Position numbers and translations under genes: made by a program | The notes under the pieces: model-generated | Databases searched by the model: none | The model's input: the letters and a program-made list of their open reading frames with translations, nothing else | What the model was told of the DNA's origin: nothing | From: Marinobacter nauticus | GTDB taxonomy: Bacteria; Pseudomonadota; Gammaproteobacteria; Enterobacterales; Shewanellaceae | DNA: 64,000 bases | Reading direction: 5' to 3' | Assembly: GCF_019801015.1 (NCBI RefSeq) | Contig: NZ_JAHVJZ010000004.1 | Location: 248,001-312,000, forward strand | Shown: positions 34,006 to 41,249 of the stretch, piece after piece | How the letters are laid out: each line of letters starts with the position of its first letter | Numbering within the stretch: position 1 is the first letter of the stretch

Positions 34006-36109
34006 AAAACGGCTCCAGCAGACTGGCTTTGTGCAAAAGCATAGCTCTCCTGTCCACTTCCATTTGCCAGAAAGCATTTTCAAGAAAAGACTTCAGCCCA
34101 GCGAGCCGCACCTCAATTGGCCCTAAGCAATTCACCACTCCTATGGCAGGCTCTGCATAGCAATGTGTCCGCTCCAAACTGCCAACTCGGTATTGAGGAT
34201 CCTCAAGCGCCACAAAACCCACCGATGCTGGACGATAGTTCGGCTTTACCGCTAGAAGCTGAGGTAACTCATCCAGGGCAGTAACACCCGTTTCTGTGGG
34301 ATAAACCCAGATACCTCCTGTAGGAAGGCGCTTAAGGTCATCAAACAGCTCTTGAGACGACGTGTGCAGTTTGCACCACTGGGTATGCTCATAAAGGCAG
34401 GGAGGCTGCAGACAGCCACCAGCAAAACAAGATGGGAATGCAGCTTGGGCTAGGTTGAGCTCTTCCTGTGAAAGCGGCGCTTCACCCTCTGCTGACACCA
34501 GTTTAAAGACTAACTCCATGGTCATGTCGCAGAGCTTGTTGTCCAGGATACCAGGACGCTTTATCTCTGACGGTATAGCCGCCTTGCGCGGAGATCGAGC
34601 TTCTGGAAGCTTTTTCGCGTCATTAAGGTTGTACTGAGCGATATGCCAAGCCGTTCCTGCAATCTGAATCTGCCGCCCCAACAGTTCAGTTAATTTTCGC
34701 TGGTATTGATGCGCTAGCCCCCATAGCGCAGACAGTGAAGGGATCCCAACCAGGTAGGGGTTACTCAACGCTTGGGCGTCAAAAACACGAAGTCCTGAGA
34801 GGTGCAGATAGCTAAGCGATGTCGACTCTTCGGTAATGGCCTCATCCTCTTTTGCTAACTCATTGAGCAGCCATCTCAGCTGATTCTTTAGTGGCAGCAT
34901 CAGTTCGGGGTGATAGGCATAGATTTTGCCATGCCGAGATTGCCCCAGCTCAACCTGTAGGCGGTTCAACAGCGAGAGCAAGATTTCAGCCAACGACTCT
35001 CTTGGCATCACCAACAAGTCCCTTTCCAAACCGCCTGACAAGTTCAACTTAAGACCACGCTTTTCTAGGTCATCACGCCATTCCAGCATAGGACTCAGCC
35101 ACTGGGCCAGACTGCGTCGGATAATTCGTAGCGATGCCACTCGAGCCTTTCTTCGCTCCCGAAGAGTCTGGAATCCTCGGTTTCCGACCAGTTGATCCAA
35201 TGCCAAAACAAAATGTCTGCTGCTCAATGCCTTAAGATCAAACACGGTTCGCCCCTGCATTGTTTTTCTGCTTCTGGCACTAGCTAACCCATAAACCTTC
35301 GGTACATAAACCGGAGGAGGATAAAACAGTGCTCGAATCCGTCCTCCTTGGCTGGCAACCAGATCGCTGACCGATGCGGGATGGGCATGCTCTATGGTGG
35401 TCGCCCTTAACTGGCGGCCATTGGCCAACTGCTGGATCTTGCTTAGCAAGCTGTGGCTGACCACCGGCGTTACCGAGCAATAACCCCAACCATCGAAGAC
35501 TCTGATCTGCTTACTGTATGGGCTGATCTCTTCTGGAATCGTTGACTGCTCCAAAAACTCGAACAGCCTTTGCCTCAGTTGCTTGCATGCTTCTCGTGGC
35601 AAAGATCGCTGTGCTAATTTAGGCAGCCACTTTGATGGAGAAGAAATTACTTGTCGTGCCAGACACGTTTCCTCCCCGTCCAACAGGAAGGCAGCACTGA
35701 ACAACCGGGCACGGTTGACCTCCGTGCTGTTGTGAGACCACCCCAAGAGCGCCGGTTCCGCGGACGAAGTGATCACTCCGGGCACAGGTTGGGGCAGTGG
35801 CAGGATTAGACGTTGGTGGCTCACTCGGGGATCCGGATACTTCAGATTATGGCTGTGAAACCACCTAACTTCATTGAGGCAACGCTCAAAGTGAACTGGA
35901 TCGTAAAGGGCTTGTTTGGCGTGGGCGACAGACAGTAGATCCGGTACATCAGCTCGTTTGAAACTCAGGTTACACATGATTGTCAGAGCCTTAAGCTCGC
36001 TGCCCGAAACCTCCACGAGCGCTGTCGCTGGTGAAAAGGCCCGGCGCAATTGCTTATCCCGCTCTTCAAGGTTTTCAATCGCCAACAGGTCATCCAAATG
36101 CATCGACAT
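33983..36109 (-). CDS. cas8f: Cas8f-Cas5f fusion, Cascade large subunit
   Basis: A protein of about 708 residues, the size of the natural Cas8-Cas5 fusion found in I-F3 CASTs. The subunit recognises the PAM and the crRNA 5' handle. It starts at ATG 36109, which shares a base with the tniQ stop (TGATG). Sequence marks are sparse in this rapidly evolving family: ALTIMCNLSFKRADVPDLL near the start, WFHSHNLKYPDPRVSHQRLI (about residue 95), and ECRGFQTLR-like GNRGFQTLRERR. Identification rests on size and on position between tniQ and cas7f. No Cas3 or Cas1-2/3 gene is present, so the complex cannot degrade DNA. Confidence 0.9.
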   Translation of the reverse strand: MSMHLDDLLAIENLEERDKQLRRAFSPATALVEVSGSELKALTIMCNLSFKRADVPDLLSVAHAKQALYDPVHFERCLNEVRWFHSHNLKYPDPRVSHQRLILPLPQPVPGVITSSAEPALLGWSHNSTEVNRARLFSAAFLLDGEETCLARQVISSPSKWLPKLAQRSLPREACKQLRQRLFEFLEQSTIPEEISPYSKQIRVFDGWGYCSVTPVVSHSLLSKIQQLANGRQLRATTIEHAHPASVSDLVASQGGRIRALFYPPPVYVPKVYGLASARSRKTMQGRTVFDLKALSSRHFVLALDQLVGNRGFQTLRERRKARVASLRIIRRSLAQWLSPMLEWRDDLEKRGLKLNLSGGLERDLLVMPRESLAEILLSLLNRLQVELGQSRHGKIYAYHPELMLPLKNQLRWLLNELAKEDEAITEESTSLSYLHLSGLRVFDAQALSNPYLVGIPSLSALWGLAHQYQRKLTELLGRQIQIAGTAWHIAQYNLNDAKKLPEARSPRKAAIPSEIKRPGILDNKLCDMTMELVFKLVSAEGEAPLSQEELNLAQAAFPSCFAGGCLQPPCLYEHTQWCKLHTSSQELFDDLKRLPTGGIWVYPTETGVTALDELPQLLAVKPNYRPASVGFVALEDPQYRVGSLERTHCYAEPAIGVVNCLGPIEVRLAGLKSFLENAFWQMEVDRRAMLLHKASLLEPFYGVRPTP

Positions 36110-37335
36110 CACCAGGCCGGTAGATAGCGGTCACCGCCATCGTTCTGAGATTGCATTCGTGCCACGCGAAGCTCCATGACATCACGCAGCCGAAAAGCTG
36201 GCGTCTGTGGCTCTAACTTTGTGCCTCCCTTGAGTCTGATAGCCATTGATAGAAATCCTTCCTGATACAGCCGATAAACCGCTTCTACGTTACTCGAAAG
36301 CAAAGCTGCGGCCTCCACCAGACTCAGCAGGACATCAGCGATGTTGGATTGCTTTGATAGAGGATTCGCTCGCACCAACTCAGCCAGATAGTCGACAACC
36401 GTCTTCAAGACAAAATTCCGGCCAATGTCGCGCATCGGTAGATTTCTGGCATCCAGCAGCAGGTCTCCAAACACCTCGCGAAAGAACGTCCGGTGATAGC
36501 CTTTCACCAACCGCTGTTCCGCTCTGTGCCGTCTTTGTTCGAGTTCTTCCATCAACCCTTGCGGCCAGGTTTCAAAAAAACTCACTACATCGACGATAGC
36601 TTCCGGTGAGTTCGTCGAAGTATCGGTAAAGACTTCAAACCAAAGCAGCGCACCGTAACGTACCGATAAGTTCTCTGTGACTGCCAGTGGGCTGTTGTTA
36701 CCCACAATGGGCTCCCCTACGGCCAACATGCTCAGTTCCAGCGCTTCTTGTTTCGCATTCTTTCGCTCAGCAAAGCGCAGGTCGAAACCGCATTCACAGT
36801 GGGTAATCAGTTCACTCTCCTGATAATCGAGAAGACCACCGCAACCGGGACAGTGATTCACCAATTCGATTCCGTGTTTATGACAGGCAACATAGGGTTT
36901 GAGGTGCCAGTGCTGGCGCACATAAGGCAGCTCGTTCAAGCATTCAGGACAGATAGGGATGCCAGGCTGGCGAAGAAAGCTGCGTGGAATATCAATGCCA
37001 TCACGAAACACCGCCACCCGGCGATTTCCGAATGTTGCAGAGGAGTGCATCACGGCCAGCTTGAGCAGGGGAAGCTCCAGCGAGCGAGACAACTGCTGGA
37101 ATAGTTGGATAGCCCGAACACGCAGACTACTACTGCGATTCGCATGATAGACATTGAGCAACCCGAGACTGCGAGGAAAGGCCCCTGCAGCACGATGGTC
37201 CTGCTCCATCAGCCACTCGTGAACCACCGCGCTAAACACCCGATATGACTCGAAGCCATTCTCCTCTGCCAAGCGGAGTAGATAGCTTTCAAGTGACTCA
37301 TCGATAAAGGGCTTTGGCCTAACGAGTAGCTCCAT
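36109..37335 (-). CDS. tniQ: TniQ/TnsD-family target-selection protein of the CAST
   Basis: A 408-residue TniQ that binds Cascade and bridges it to TnsC. The N-terminus MELLVRPKPFIDESLESYLL is the TniQ start, followed by zinc motifs IPICPECLNE (C129, C132), ACHKHGIELVNHCPGCGG (C151, C162, C165) and THCECGFDL. The length matches the roughly 400 residues of CAST TniQ. First gene of the tniQ-cas8f-cas7f-cas6f operon. The putative promoter contains a CTAAG-N5-CTTAG palindrome at 37348-37362, 13 bp from the start codon, shared with the xre promoter. No separate TnsD is present. Confidence 0.95.
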   Translation of the reverse strand: MELLVRPKPFIDESLESYLLRLAEENGFESYRVFSAVVHEWLMEQDHRAAGAFPRSLGLLNVYHANRSSSLRVRAIQLFQQLSRSLELPLLKLAVMHSSATFGNRRVAVFRDGIDIPRSFLRQPGIPICPECLNELPYVRQHWHLKPYVACHKHGIELVNHCPGCGGLLDYQESELITHCECGFDLRFAERKNAKQEALELSMLAVGEPIVGNNSPLAVTENLSVRYGALLWFEVFTDTSTNSPEAIVDVVSFFETWPQGLMEELEQRRHRAEQRLVKGYHRTFFREVFGDLLLDARNLPMRDIGRNFVLKTVVDYLAELVRANPLSKQSNIADVLLSLVEAAALLSSNVEAVYRLYQEGFLSMAIRLKGGTKLEPQTPAFRLRDVMELRVARMQSQNDGGDRYLPAW

Positions 37336-37347
37336 AGCGACACAGAA

Positions 37348-37362
37348 CTAAGATATACTTAG
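37348..37362 (-). promoter_or_regulatory. Candidate Xre operator upstream of tniQ
   Basis: CTAAG-ATATA-CTTAG is a perfect 5-5-5 dyad overlapping the likely tniQ promoter. The same dyad occurs twice upstream of the xre gene (40160-40174 and 40194-40208), so the CAST Xre probably represses the targeting operon. Confidence 0.78.
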
Positions 37363-37681
37363 CTTTAGGTTAGCACCTATATAGATATCTGCCCCGGGGC
37401 TTGCCAGTCACTCACGGTGACCAAGCGGTTCAATGCTCTCTGGTTTTCGACAGGCCGGATCGGCGCCAGCAGCGGCCGTTCGCTGCCTAGGCGCACTTTC
37501 ACCAGATGGATTCTCTGTTTCACCCTGCGAACACCACCAATTGACATCTAAAGCGTTGATTGAACAGAAATCACTTGCTAGCGTGGTCTCACTTTGACCG
37601 GTGTTAATGCGAATTATCCGTTTCACCCTGTTAATGGGAATTCGCATTAATACACTGTTAGCACTACGAAAAGGAGATTTC
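37363..37681. other. Junction between the tniQ promoter and the cassette array
   Basis: A 320-bp non-coding stretch. It holds a perfect 12-bp inverted repeat, TTAATGCGAATT/AATTCGCATTAA (37604-37615 and 37639-37650), and a GTTAGCA motif at 37658 that could be the left boundary of the first cassette. A GGCCGGATCGG at 37453-37463 recurs at 39757-39767 beyond the last cassette. No gene is visible, and no integron integrase. Confidence 0.45.
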
Positions 37682-38332
37682 GTGACTTGGCAAAGTCAGA
37701 AGAAAATATTGCTGGCTGTCGCAGTAATATTGATAGCATTACTTAGCTTCGCGATAGGAGTTAGCTTCGGCACATCCTACGATAAAGGGTCTCTGATTGA
37801 TGTTATGTTTCCGGCACTAGGTGTTGTCGGTAATTGGATCGCTGGAATCGGAGCTGTTGCGGCTGTATTTACCTCACTTTGGCTAGCTGACAATCAAAGA
37901 AAGCTAAACACCGAAGACATAGAGATAAAGCTCAGCTTAGTCGTATCGCCACCTGATATGACAAGTCGACTAATGGTGTCTGCTGTAAGCAAAGGAAATA
38001 GGCCTGCTAACTTAAAGTCGCTATCAATATATTCAACCAACTCAACTGTCGCTATGTGGGTGAAAGACCTTGATCCACAATCAAGTCTTTTACCTATCGT
38101 ACTGCCATATGGCCATGATGCTAGCTTCCTGCTGGTGCAAGGAACAGAGTCATATATCAATAATTACGTAGAGGAACATTGTGGCGGAGAGTATGCAGGC
38201 CTGCGAATGCAGCTCAATACCACTCTTGGCACTTTCTTTGCGCCCTTTAGTCGTGAAATTATAGAGCACTTGCGAGATACAAGTGCTAACAAGTCAAGCC
38301 AAGGGATGCAGCAAAGTTGCGCCCCTGCTTGA
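37682..38332 (+). CDS. Membrane protein of unknown function (integron-type cassette 1)
   Basis: A 216-residue protein started from GTG 37682 because AAGGAG lies six bases upstream. It has two membrane segments (ILLAVAVILIALLSFAIGVSF and VVGNWIAGIGAVAAVFTSLWLA) and a soluble C-terminal domain of about 150 residues. No family is recognised. The gene is AT-rich compared with the chromosome. Its stop codon lies inside an attC-like hairpin (38285-38341), the standard arrangement for an integron cassette. Confidence 0.72.
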   Translation: MTWQSQKKILLAVAVILIALLSFAIGVSFGTSYDKGSLIDVMFPALGVVGNWIAGIGAVAAVFTSLWLADNQRKLNTEDIEIKLSLVVSPPDMTSRLMVSAVSKGNRPANLKSLSIYSTNSTVAMWVKDLDPQSSLLPIVLPYGHDASFLLVQGTESYINNYVEEHCGGEYAGLRMQLNTTLGTFFAPFSREIIEHLRDTSANKSSQGMQQSCAPA

Positions 38333-38341
38333 AGCGTTAGT
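38285..38341 (+). repeat. attC-like site 1
   Basis: It opens with GCTAACAAGTCAAGC and closes with GCTTGAAGCGTTAGT. The ends pair imperfectly (TAAC/GTTA, CAAGC/GCTTG), with an internal GCAAAGTTGC hairpin between. This is the palindromic organisation of integron attC sites. It overlaps the end of cassette gene 1. Confidence 0.75.
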
Positions 38342-38359
38342 TTCTGAATCGGAGTATCA

Positions 38360-39013
38360 GTGAAGAAAGAAGACGGAATCTCAAAGTACAAGCTGAATAA
38401 AATTGCTACGGAGTCTTTGAGGAATACTATCCGTCTTCATTTTGACTCTGTATTGCTCTATGACAATGGCTCGTACCCAAGTGCTCTTCAGCTTTCAGTC
38501 TTGGCTTTGGAAGAGTTCTCAAAGGCCAACTGGGTAGATCACTATATATGGTCATCGGAAACTAATGAGGGATATCCTGATGCTGAGTTTGAGCAAGAAT
38601 GGCTAAAGCTTCTGTACTTGCATCCAAAAAAGCAGTGGAACTTTGTGGCAAGAGAAACAGATGATTATTCGCCAAAGTTTATTTCTCTGATCCAAAGTCG
38701 AAAGCTTGAAGAGAAAAAGCAAAATGCAATCTATGTTGGCTTGTCTCGCTCAAGAGGTAAGATAGATACAGATAGTCGGGTTTCAACCCCTTGGAAAATC
38801 AAACAAAAAGATGCAAAGCAGTTTATTTCAATTATCAATGATGAGCTGCTCAGAATATGCGAAAGAATCGAAGAAGATGAGTTCTACTTCGAGGGTGGTA
38901 AGGACATGGATGAGGTGTTCGATTATGAGATCTATAAAAAGCTTTTGAAATGGCCCCACAAGAGTGGAATTAAGAATAACGGTTGGAGAAAGAAGAATCG
39001 CCAACGAAAATAA
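38360..39013 (+). CDS. AbiV-like abortive infection protein (cassette 2)
   Basis: A 217-residue soluble protein beginning with GTG (GGAG five bases upstream). Residues 12-60 (KIATESLRNTIRLHFDSVLL through GSYPSALQLSVLALEEFSKA) show the pattern of AbiV-family phage-exclusion proteins, with A..L...G.Y..A..L...A.EE..KA. The remainder is charged and ends in a lysine/arginine-rich tail. AbiV in lactococci blocks translation of phage proteins. The gene is AT-rich, sits in an integron-type cassette and is probably a defence cargo of the CAST. Confidence 0.7.
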   Translation: MKKEDGISKYKLNKIATESLRNTIRLHFDSVLLYDNGSYPSALQLSVLALEEFSKANWVDHYIWSSETNEGYPDAEFEQEWLKLLYLHPKKQWNFVARETDDYSPKFISLIQSRKLEEKKQNAIYVGLSRSRGKIDTDSRVSTPWKIKQKDAKQFISIINDELLRICERIEEDEFYFEGGKDMDEVFDYEIYKKLLKWPHKSGIKNNGWRKKNRQRK

Positions 39014-39079
39014 CAGGCGCATGTTGTCGGACTGGTTTTCCGCTGAGCTCCAAATCAGCCGCAAATGCGGGCGTTATGC
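39010..39079 (+). repeat. attC-like site 2
   Basis: It starts at the stop codon of cassette 2 with TAACAGGCGCAT and ends with ATGCGGGCGTTATGC. Inner arms TTGTCGGACTGG and AAATCAGCCGCAA also pair. The TAAC...GCGGGCGTTA layout closely resembles Vibrio-type integron repeats. Confidence 0.8.
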
Positions 39080-39094
39080 ATCAGGAGTAATAAA

Positions 39095-39487
39095 TTGGAA
39101 TTAGACTTAATTTTCCAACAAGAGCTTATAAAAGCCATAGCTGCATTCAACGGAGATAGATCATGGTATGAGTCTCCAGCGGCAATCGCTCTTGCATCTG
39201 GTTTGGTTGCGATTCTTGGGGGGATTATCTCCCACCTTTTCAATCTCCATTCTGAAAATCAGAGGAAAAAATCAGAATATGATATGGTCAGGTTGGAGTC
39301 AGAGATACGTAAGCAAGAAAGTATTCACGACAAACAGATTGAGGCACTAATGGCTCTTTCTAAGATTAATCGTGATCTACAGCCTACAATATGGTCAAGT
39401 CCTGACTATGATTCCAATGATGCTTATTCAGACGTAGTGTTTTCAATGGGAAGGCTGCTGAGTGAACTTGATAATTTTCAGAATTAA
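39095..39487 (+). CDS. Small membrane-anchored coiled-coil protein (cassette 3, part A)
   Basis: A 130-residue protein beginning at TTG 39095, chosen because AGGAG lies seven bases upstream. It has one membrane segment (AAIALASGLVAILGGIISHLF), followed by a coiled coil (ENQRKKSEYDMVRLESEIRK) and an acidic C-terminus. No family was recognised. A single in-frame TAA separates it from the open frame at 39500, so the two may be halves of one ancestral protein of about 200 residues. Confidence 0.6.
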   Translation: MELDLIFQQELIKAIAAFNGDRSWYESPAAIALASGLVAILGGIISHLFNLHSENQRKKSEYDMVRLESEIRKQESIHDKQIEALMALSKINRDLQPTIWSSPDYDSNDAYSDVVFSMGRLLSELDNFQN

Positions 39488-39499
39488 TATAGCTACATT

Positions 39500-39694
39500 A
39501 TGCCTAGCGAGATTATCACACAGCTGAACGTGGTTATGTTCAAGTGTAATGAAGAACACTGGGGTGCATCTAGCTCAGATACACCTGAGTATAAGCCAAG
39601 CCAAAGAGAAATCGAAGCCGCCAAAGTAGTATTAGATTTCTTGCATGACGCTGTAAAACAATTCAAAAAATTACTAGGTGTCACAAATGCATAA
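39500..39694 (+). CDS. Small hypothetical protein (cassette 3, part B)
   Basis: A 64-residue open frame, in the same frame as the gene before it and separated from it only by one TAA and four codons. It contains LNVVMFKCNEEHWGASSSD and a helical C-terminus. Its stop lies in an attC-like site. It has no ribosome site of its own, which favours the view that it is the C-terminal part of an interrupted cassette gene. Confidence 0.45.
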   Translation: MPSEIITQLNVVMFKCNEEHWGASSSDTPEYKPSQREIEAAKVVLDFLHDAVKQFKKLLGVTNA

Positions 39695-39742
39695 CAAGAA
39701 AAGTCAATCGGATGATCCGCACCGTTGCTTTAGGCGTTACTG
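39691..39742 (+). repeat. attC-like site 3
   Basis: It starts at the stop codon of the preceding frame with ATAACAAGAAAAGTCAA and ends TTGCTTTAGGCGTTACT. TAAC/GTTA ends and AAAG/CTTT arms pair. The three consecutive genes all end within such sites, which strongly supports a cassette array. Confidence 0.75.
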
Positions 39743-39828
39743 CTGAGCCTCTAAACGGCCGGATCGGGGCGCTCGCTGCCAGTCATTCGCATATAAAGCC
39801 GCTACCATGTTTAGCTCCGTAGAGATGA

Positions 39829-40128
39829 CTACGCCTTAACCAGTGATTTCAGCAAGTGCTCTTGCTCTTCCTTCGAGCACTTAGCAACTGCACACAAAAT
39901 CTGTGCTAGCAGTTCATCTTCGCAATAAAAGTACGCGACTGGCACGCCTAACTCTGCGGCAATCCGCTGCATAGTTTGGTAGTCGGGCGTGTGCTTTCCC
40001 TTCTCGTACTGGTTCATCCGCGCACTAGCCGTATTAGGTTCCATACCCAGGCGCATTCCCAACTGCTGTTGAGTTAAGCCTGCAGCTTTACGTGCAGTCT
40101 TGAGCCTGAGCGGGATCGGGGTTTCCAT
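39829..40128 (-). CDS. Xre-family regulator of the CAST
   Basis: A 99-residue protein with an N-terminal HTH_XRE domain (LKTARKAAGLTQQQLGMRLG, then RMNQYEKGKHTPDYQTMQRI) and a short C-terminal helix pair. Similar small Xre proteins accompany I-F3 CAST core genes. It is 84 bp downstream of tnsC on the same strand. Two perfect CTAAG-N5-CTTAG dyads in its upstream region and one in the tniQ promoter suggest autoregulation and control of target selection. Confidence 0.9.
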   Translation of the reverse strand: METPIPLRLKTARKAAGLTQQQLGMRLGMEPNTASARMNQYEKGKHTPDYQTMQRIAAELGVPVAYFYCEDELLAQILCAVAKCSKEEQEHLLKSLVKA

Positions 40129-40159
40129 TAATCTTCAGCTACCTGGACAGTTTTGGTAG

Positions 40160-40174
40160 CTAAGATTCTCTTAG
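40160..40174 (-). promoter_or_regulatory. Candidate Xre operator 1 upstream of xre
   Basis: CTAAG-ATTCT-CTTAG, a perfect 5-5-5 dyad, 32 bp before the xre start codon. It is identical in arms and spacing to the tniQ site. Confidence 0.78.
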
Positions 40175-40193
40175 TTCGAACCCCACAAGTGTA

Positions 40194-40208
40194 CTAAGGA
40201 CCTCTTAG
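40194..40208 (-). promoter_or_regulatory. Candidate Xre operator 2 upstream of xre
   Basis: CTAAG-GACCT-CTTAG, lying between the tnsC stop and operator 1. The two xre operators are 34 bp apart centre to centre, about three helical turns, allowing cooperative binding. Confidence 0.75.
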
Positions 40209-40211
40209 CTT

Positions 40212-41249
40212 TCAAGTCTTGCGAGGTGCTTTTAGCGTCGGTGACTTGCTGAGCAGCTGAGAAATCGAAATCAGCTGAGTGAAGGTTGTCTCAATGATAG
40301 GGTTCGTTCCTTTCGGGGCTTCGAAATCGTAATAGGAGTATTCCAGTGCCTCCGATGCCTGAATCTCATCAACACCGAGTTCAAATGGGTTCGCCACATC
40401 AGGCCACCACATGCGGAACGTCTGCGCCAAATGCTCAACGGTTAACGTGTTAGCCCGTTCCATCAGTGGTAGTTTGGCCGCTTCGTACAAAATCTCCTTG
40501 AGGACACTGATTCTCCCCCGACACGCTGCAAACAGCGCATATGCCGTATGACGCTCCTCCAGCTTTGGTGGTATTTCGAAGGGCATGCGCGTGGCCAACC
40601 CCATAAGGAACTGCAGGTAATGCTTGGGTTCCGCGGAAAGCTTAAAGTAAGGGATTGCTCTTCGGTTGATGAGCCGCCGCCCCCACTGAGGTTCTTCAGC
40701 AATTTTGGCAGCCCAGGGCATACCAACCAGAACGATCGGGATACCCGCCTTTTCACTGATAAACTTCAACCGGTTTGCAATGACAGCACGCGCCGCATTG
40801 GACTGAAACTCCAGTAGTTCGTGAAACTCATCAAGTATGATCAGTTCAGTTCGGCACTTAAAGAGAAGCCGAACCAGTGATTCAGTCAGGGATTGCTCTT
40901 TGCTCTTACCCTGCCTTCTCGCAGCAAAGGCTTGGCCCAAGTCCTTGTGCAGTTCGATGAGAGTTGATTCGAGGCTTGCGTTGCTTGAGATCCGACTGAG
41001 CAGTACTGGCTTATGCGCATAGCCACCGTTTTGCGTTTGAACCACGCGCTTCAGATAGTGCCTTGTCAGCTCAGTTTTACCGACACCGGTATCCCCTGTC
41101 ACCAGCATGCACTGCTGACTGCCACCCAGTTGGTGGTTAAATCGAAGACGATCAAAGTCTGCGAAGATTTGAGTGACAATGGGCTGCTCTACAAAGCAGT
41201 TTTTAAACGCTTCGAGCCTTTGAGTTTGCTCTTCGCTAAGAGGACTCAT
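40212..41249 (-). CDS. tnsC: AAA+ transposition regulator TnsC
   Basis: A 345-residue AAA+ ATPase that couples TniQ-Cascade bound at a target to the TnsAB transposase. Walker A is GDTGVGKTELT (residues 52-62) and Walker B is LIILDEFHELL (about 135-145), followed by a sensor region (GIPIVLVGMPWAAKIAEEPQ). Length agrees with I-F3 TnsC. It starts at ATG 41249, overlapping the tnsB end by 14 bp. Confidence 0.96.
   Translation of the reverse strand: MSPLSEEQTQRLEAFKNCFVEQPIVTQIFADFDRLRFNHQLGGSQQCMLVTGDTGVGKTELTRHYLKRVVQTQNGGYAHKPVLLSRISSNASLESTLIELHKDLGQAFAARRQGKSKEQSLTESLVRLLFKCRTELIILDEFHELLEFQSNAARAVIANRLKFISEKAGIPIVLVGMPWAAKIAEEPQWGRRLINRRAIPYFKLSAEPKHYLQFLMGLATRMPFEIPPKLEERHTAYALFAACRGRISVLKEILYEAAKLPLMERANTLTVEHLAQTFRMWWPDVANPFELGVDEIQASEALEYSYYDFEAPKGTNPIIETTFTQLISISQLLSKSPTLKAPRKT

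Noticed and set aside
32311-36109. The cas genes as a defence-type I-F system
   Set aside because: There is no Cas3 or Cas1, Cas8 and Cas5 are fused in one long protein, and the operon starts with tniQ inside transposon ends.
36109-37335. TniQ as a TnsD protein recognising a chromosomal site directly
   Set aside because: About 400 residues is the size of the Cascade-linked TniQ, it heads the cas operon, and the CRISPR guide already explains the ffs target.
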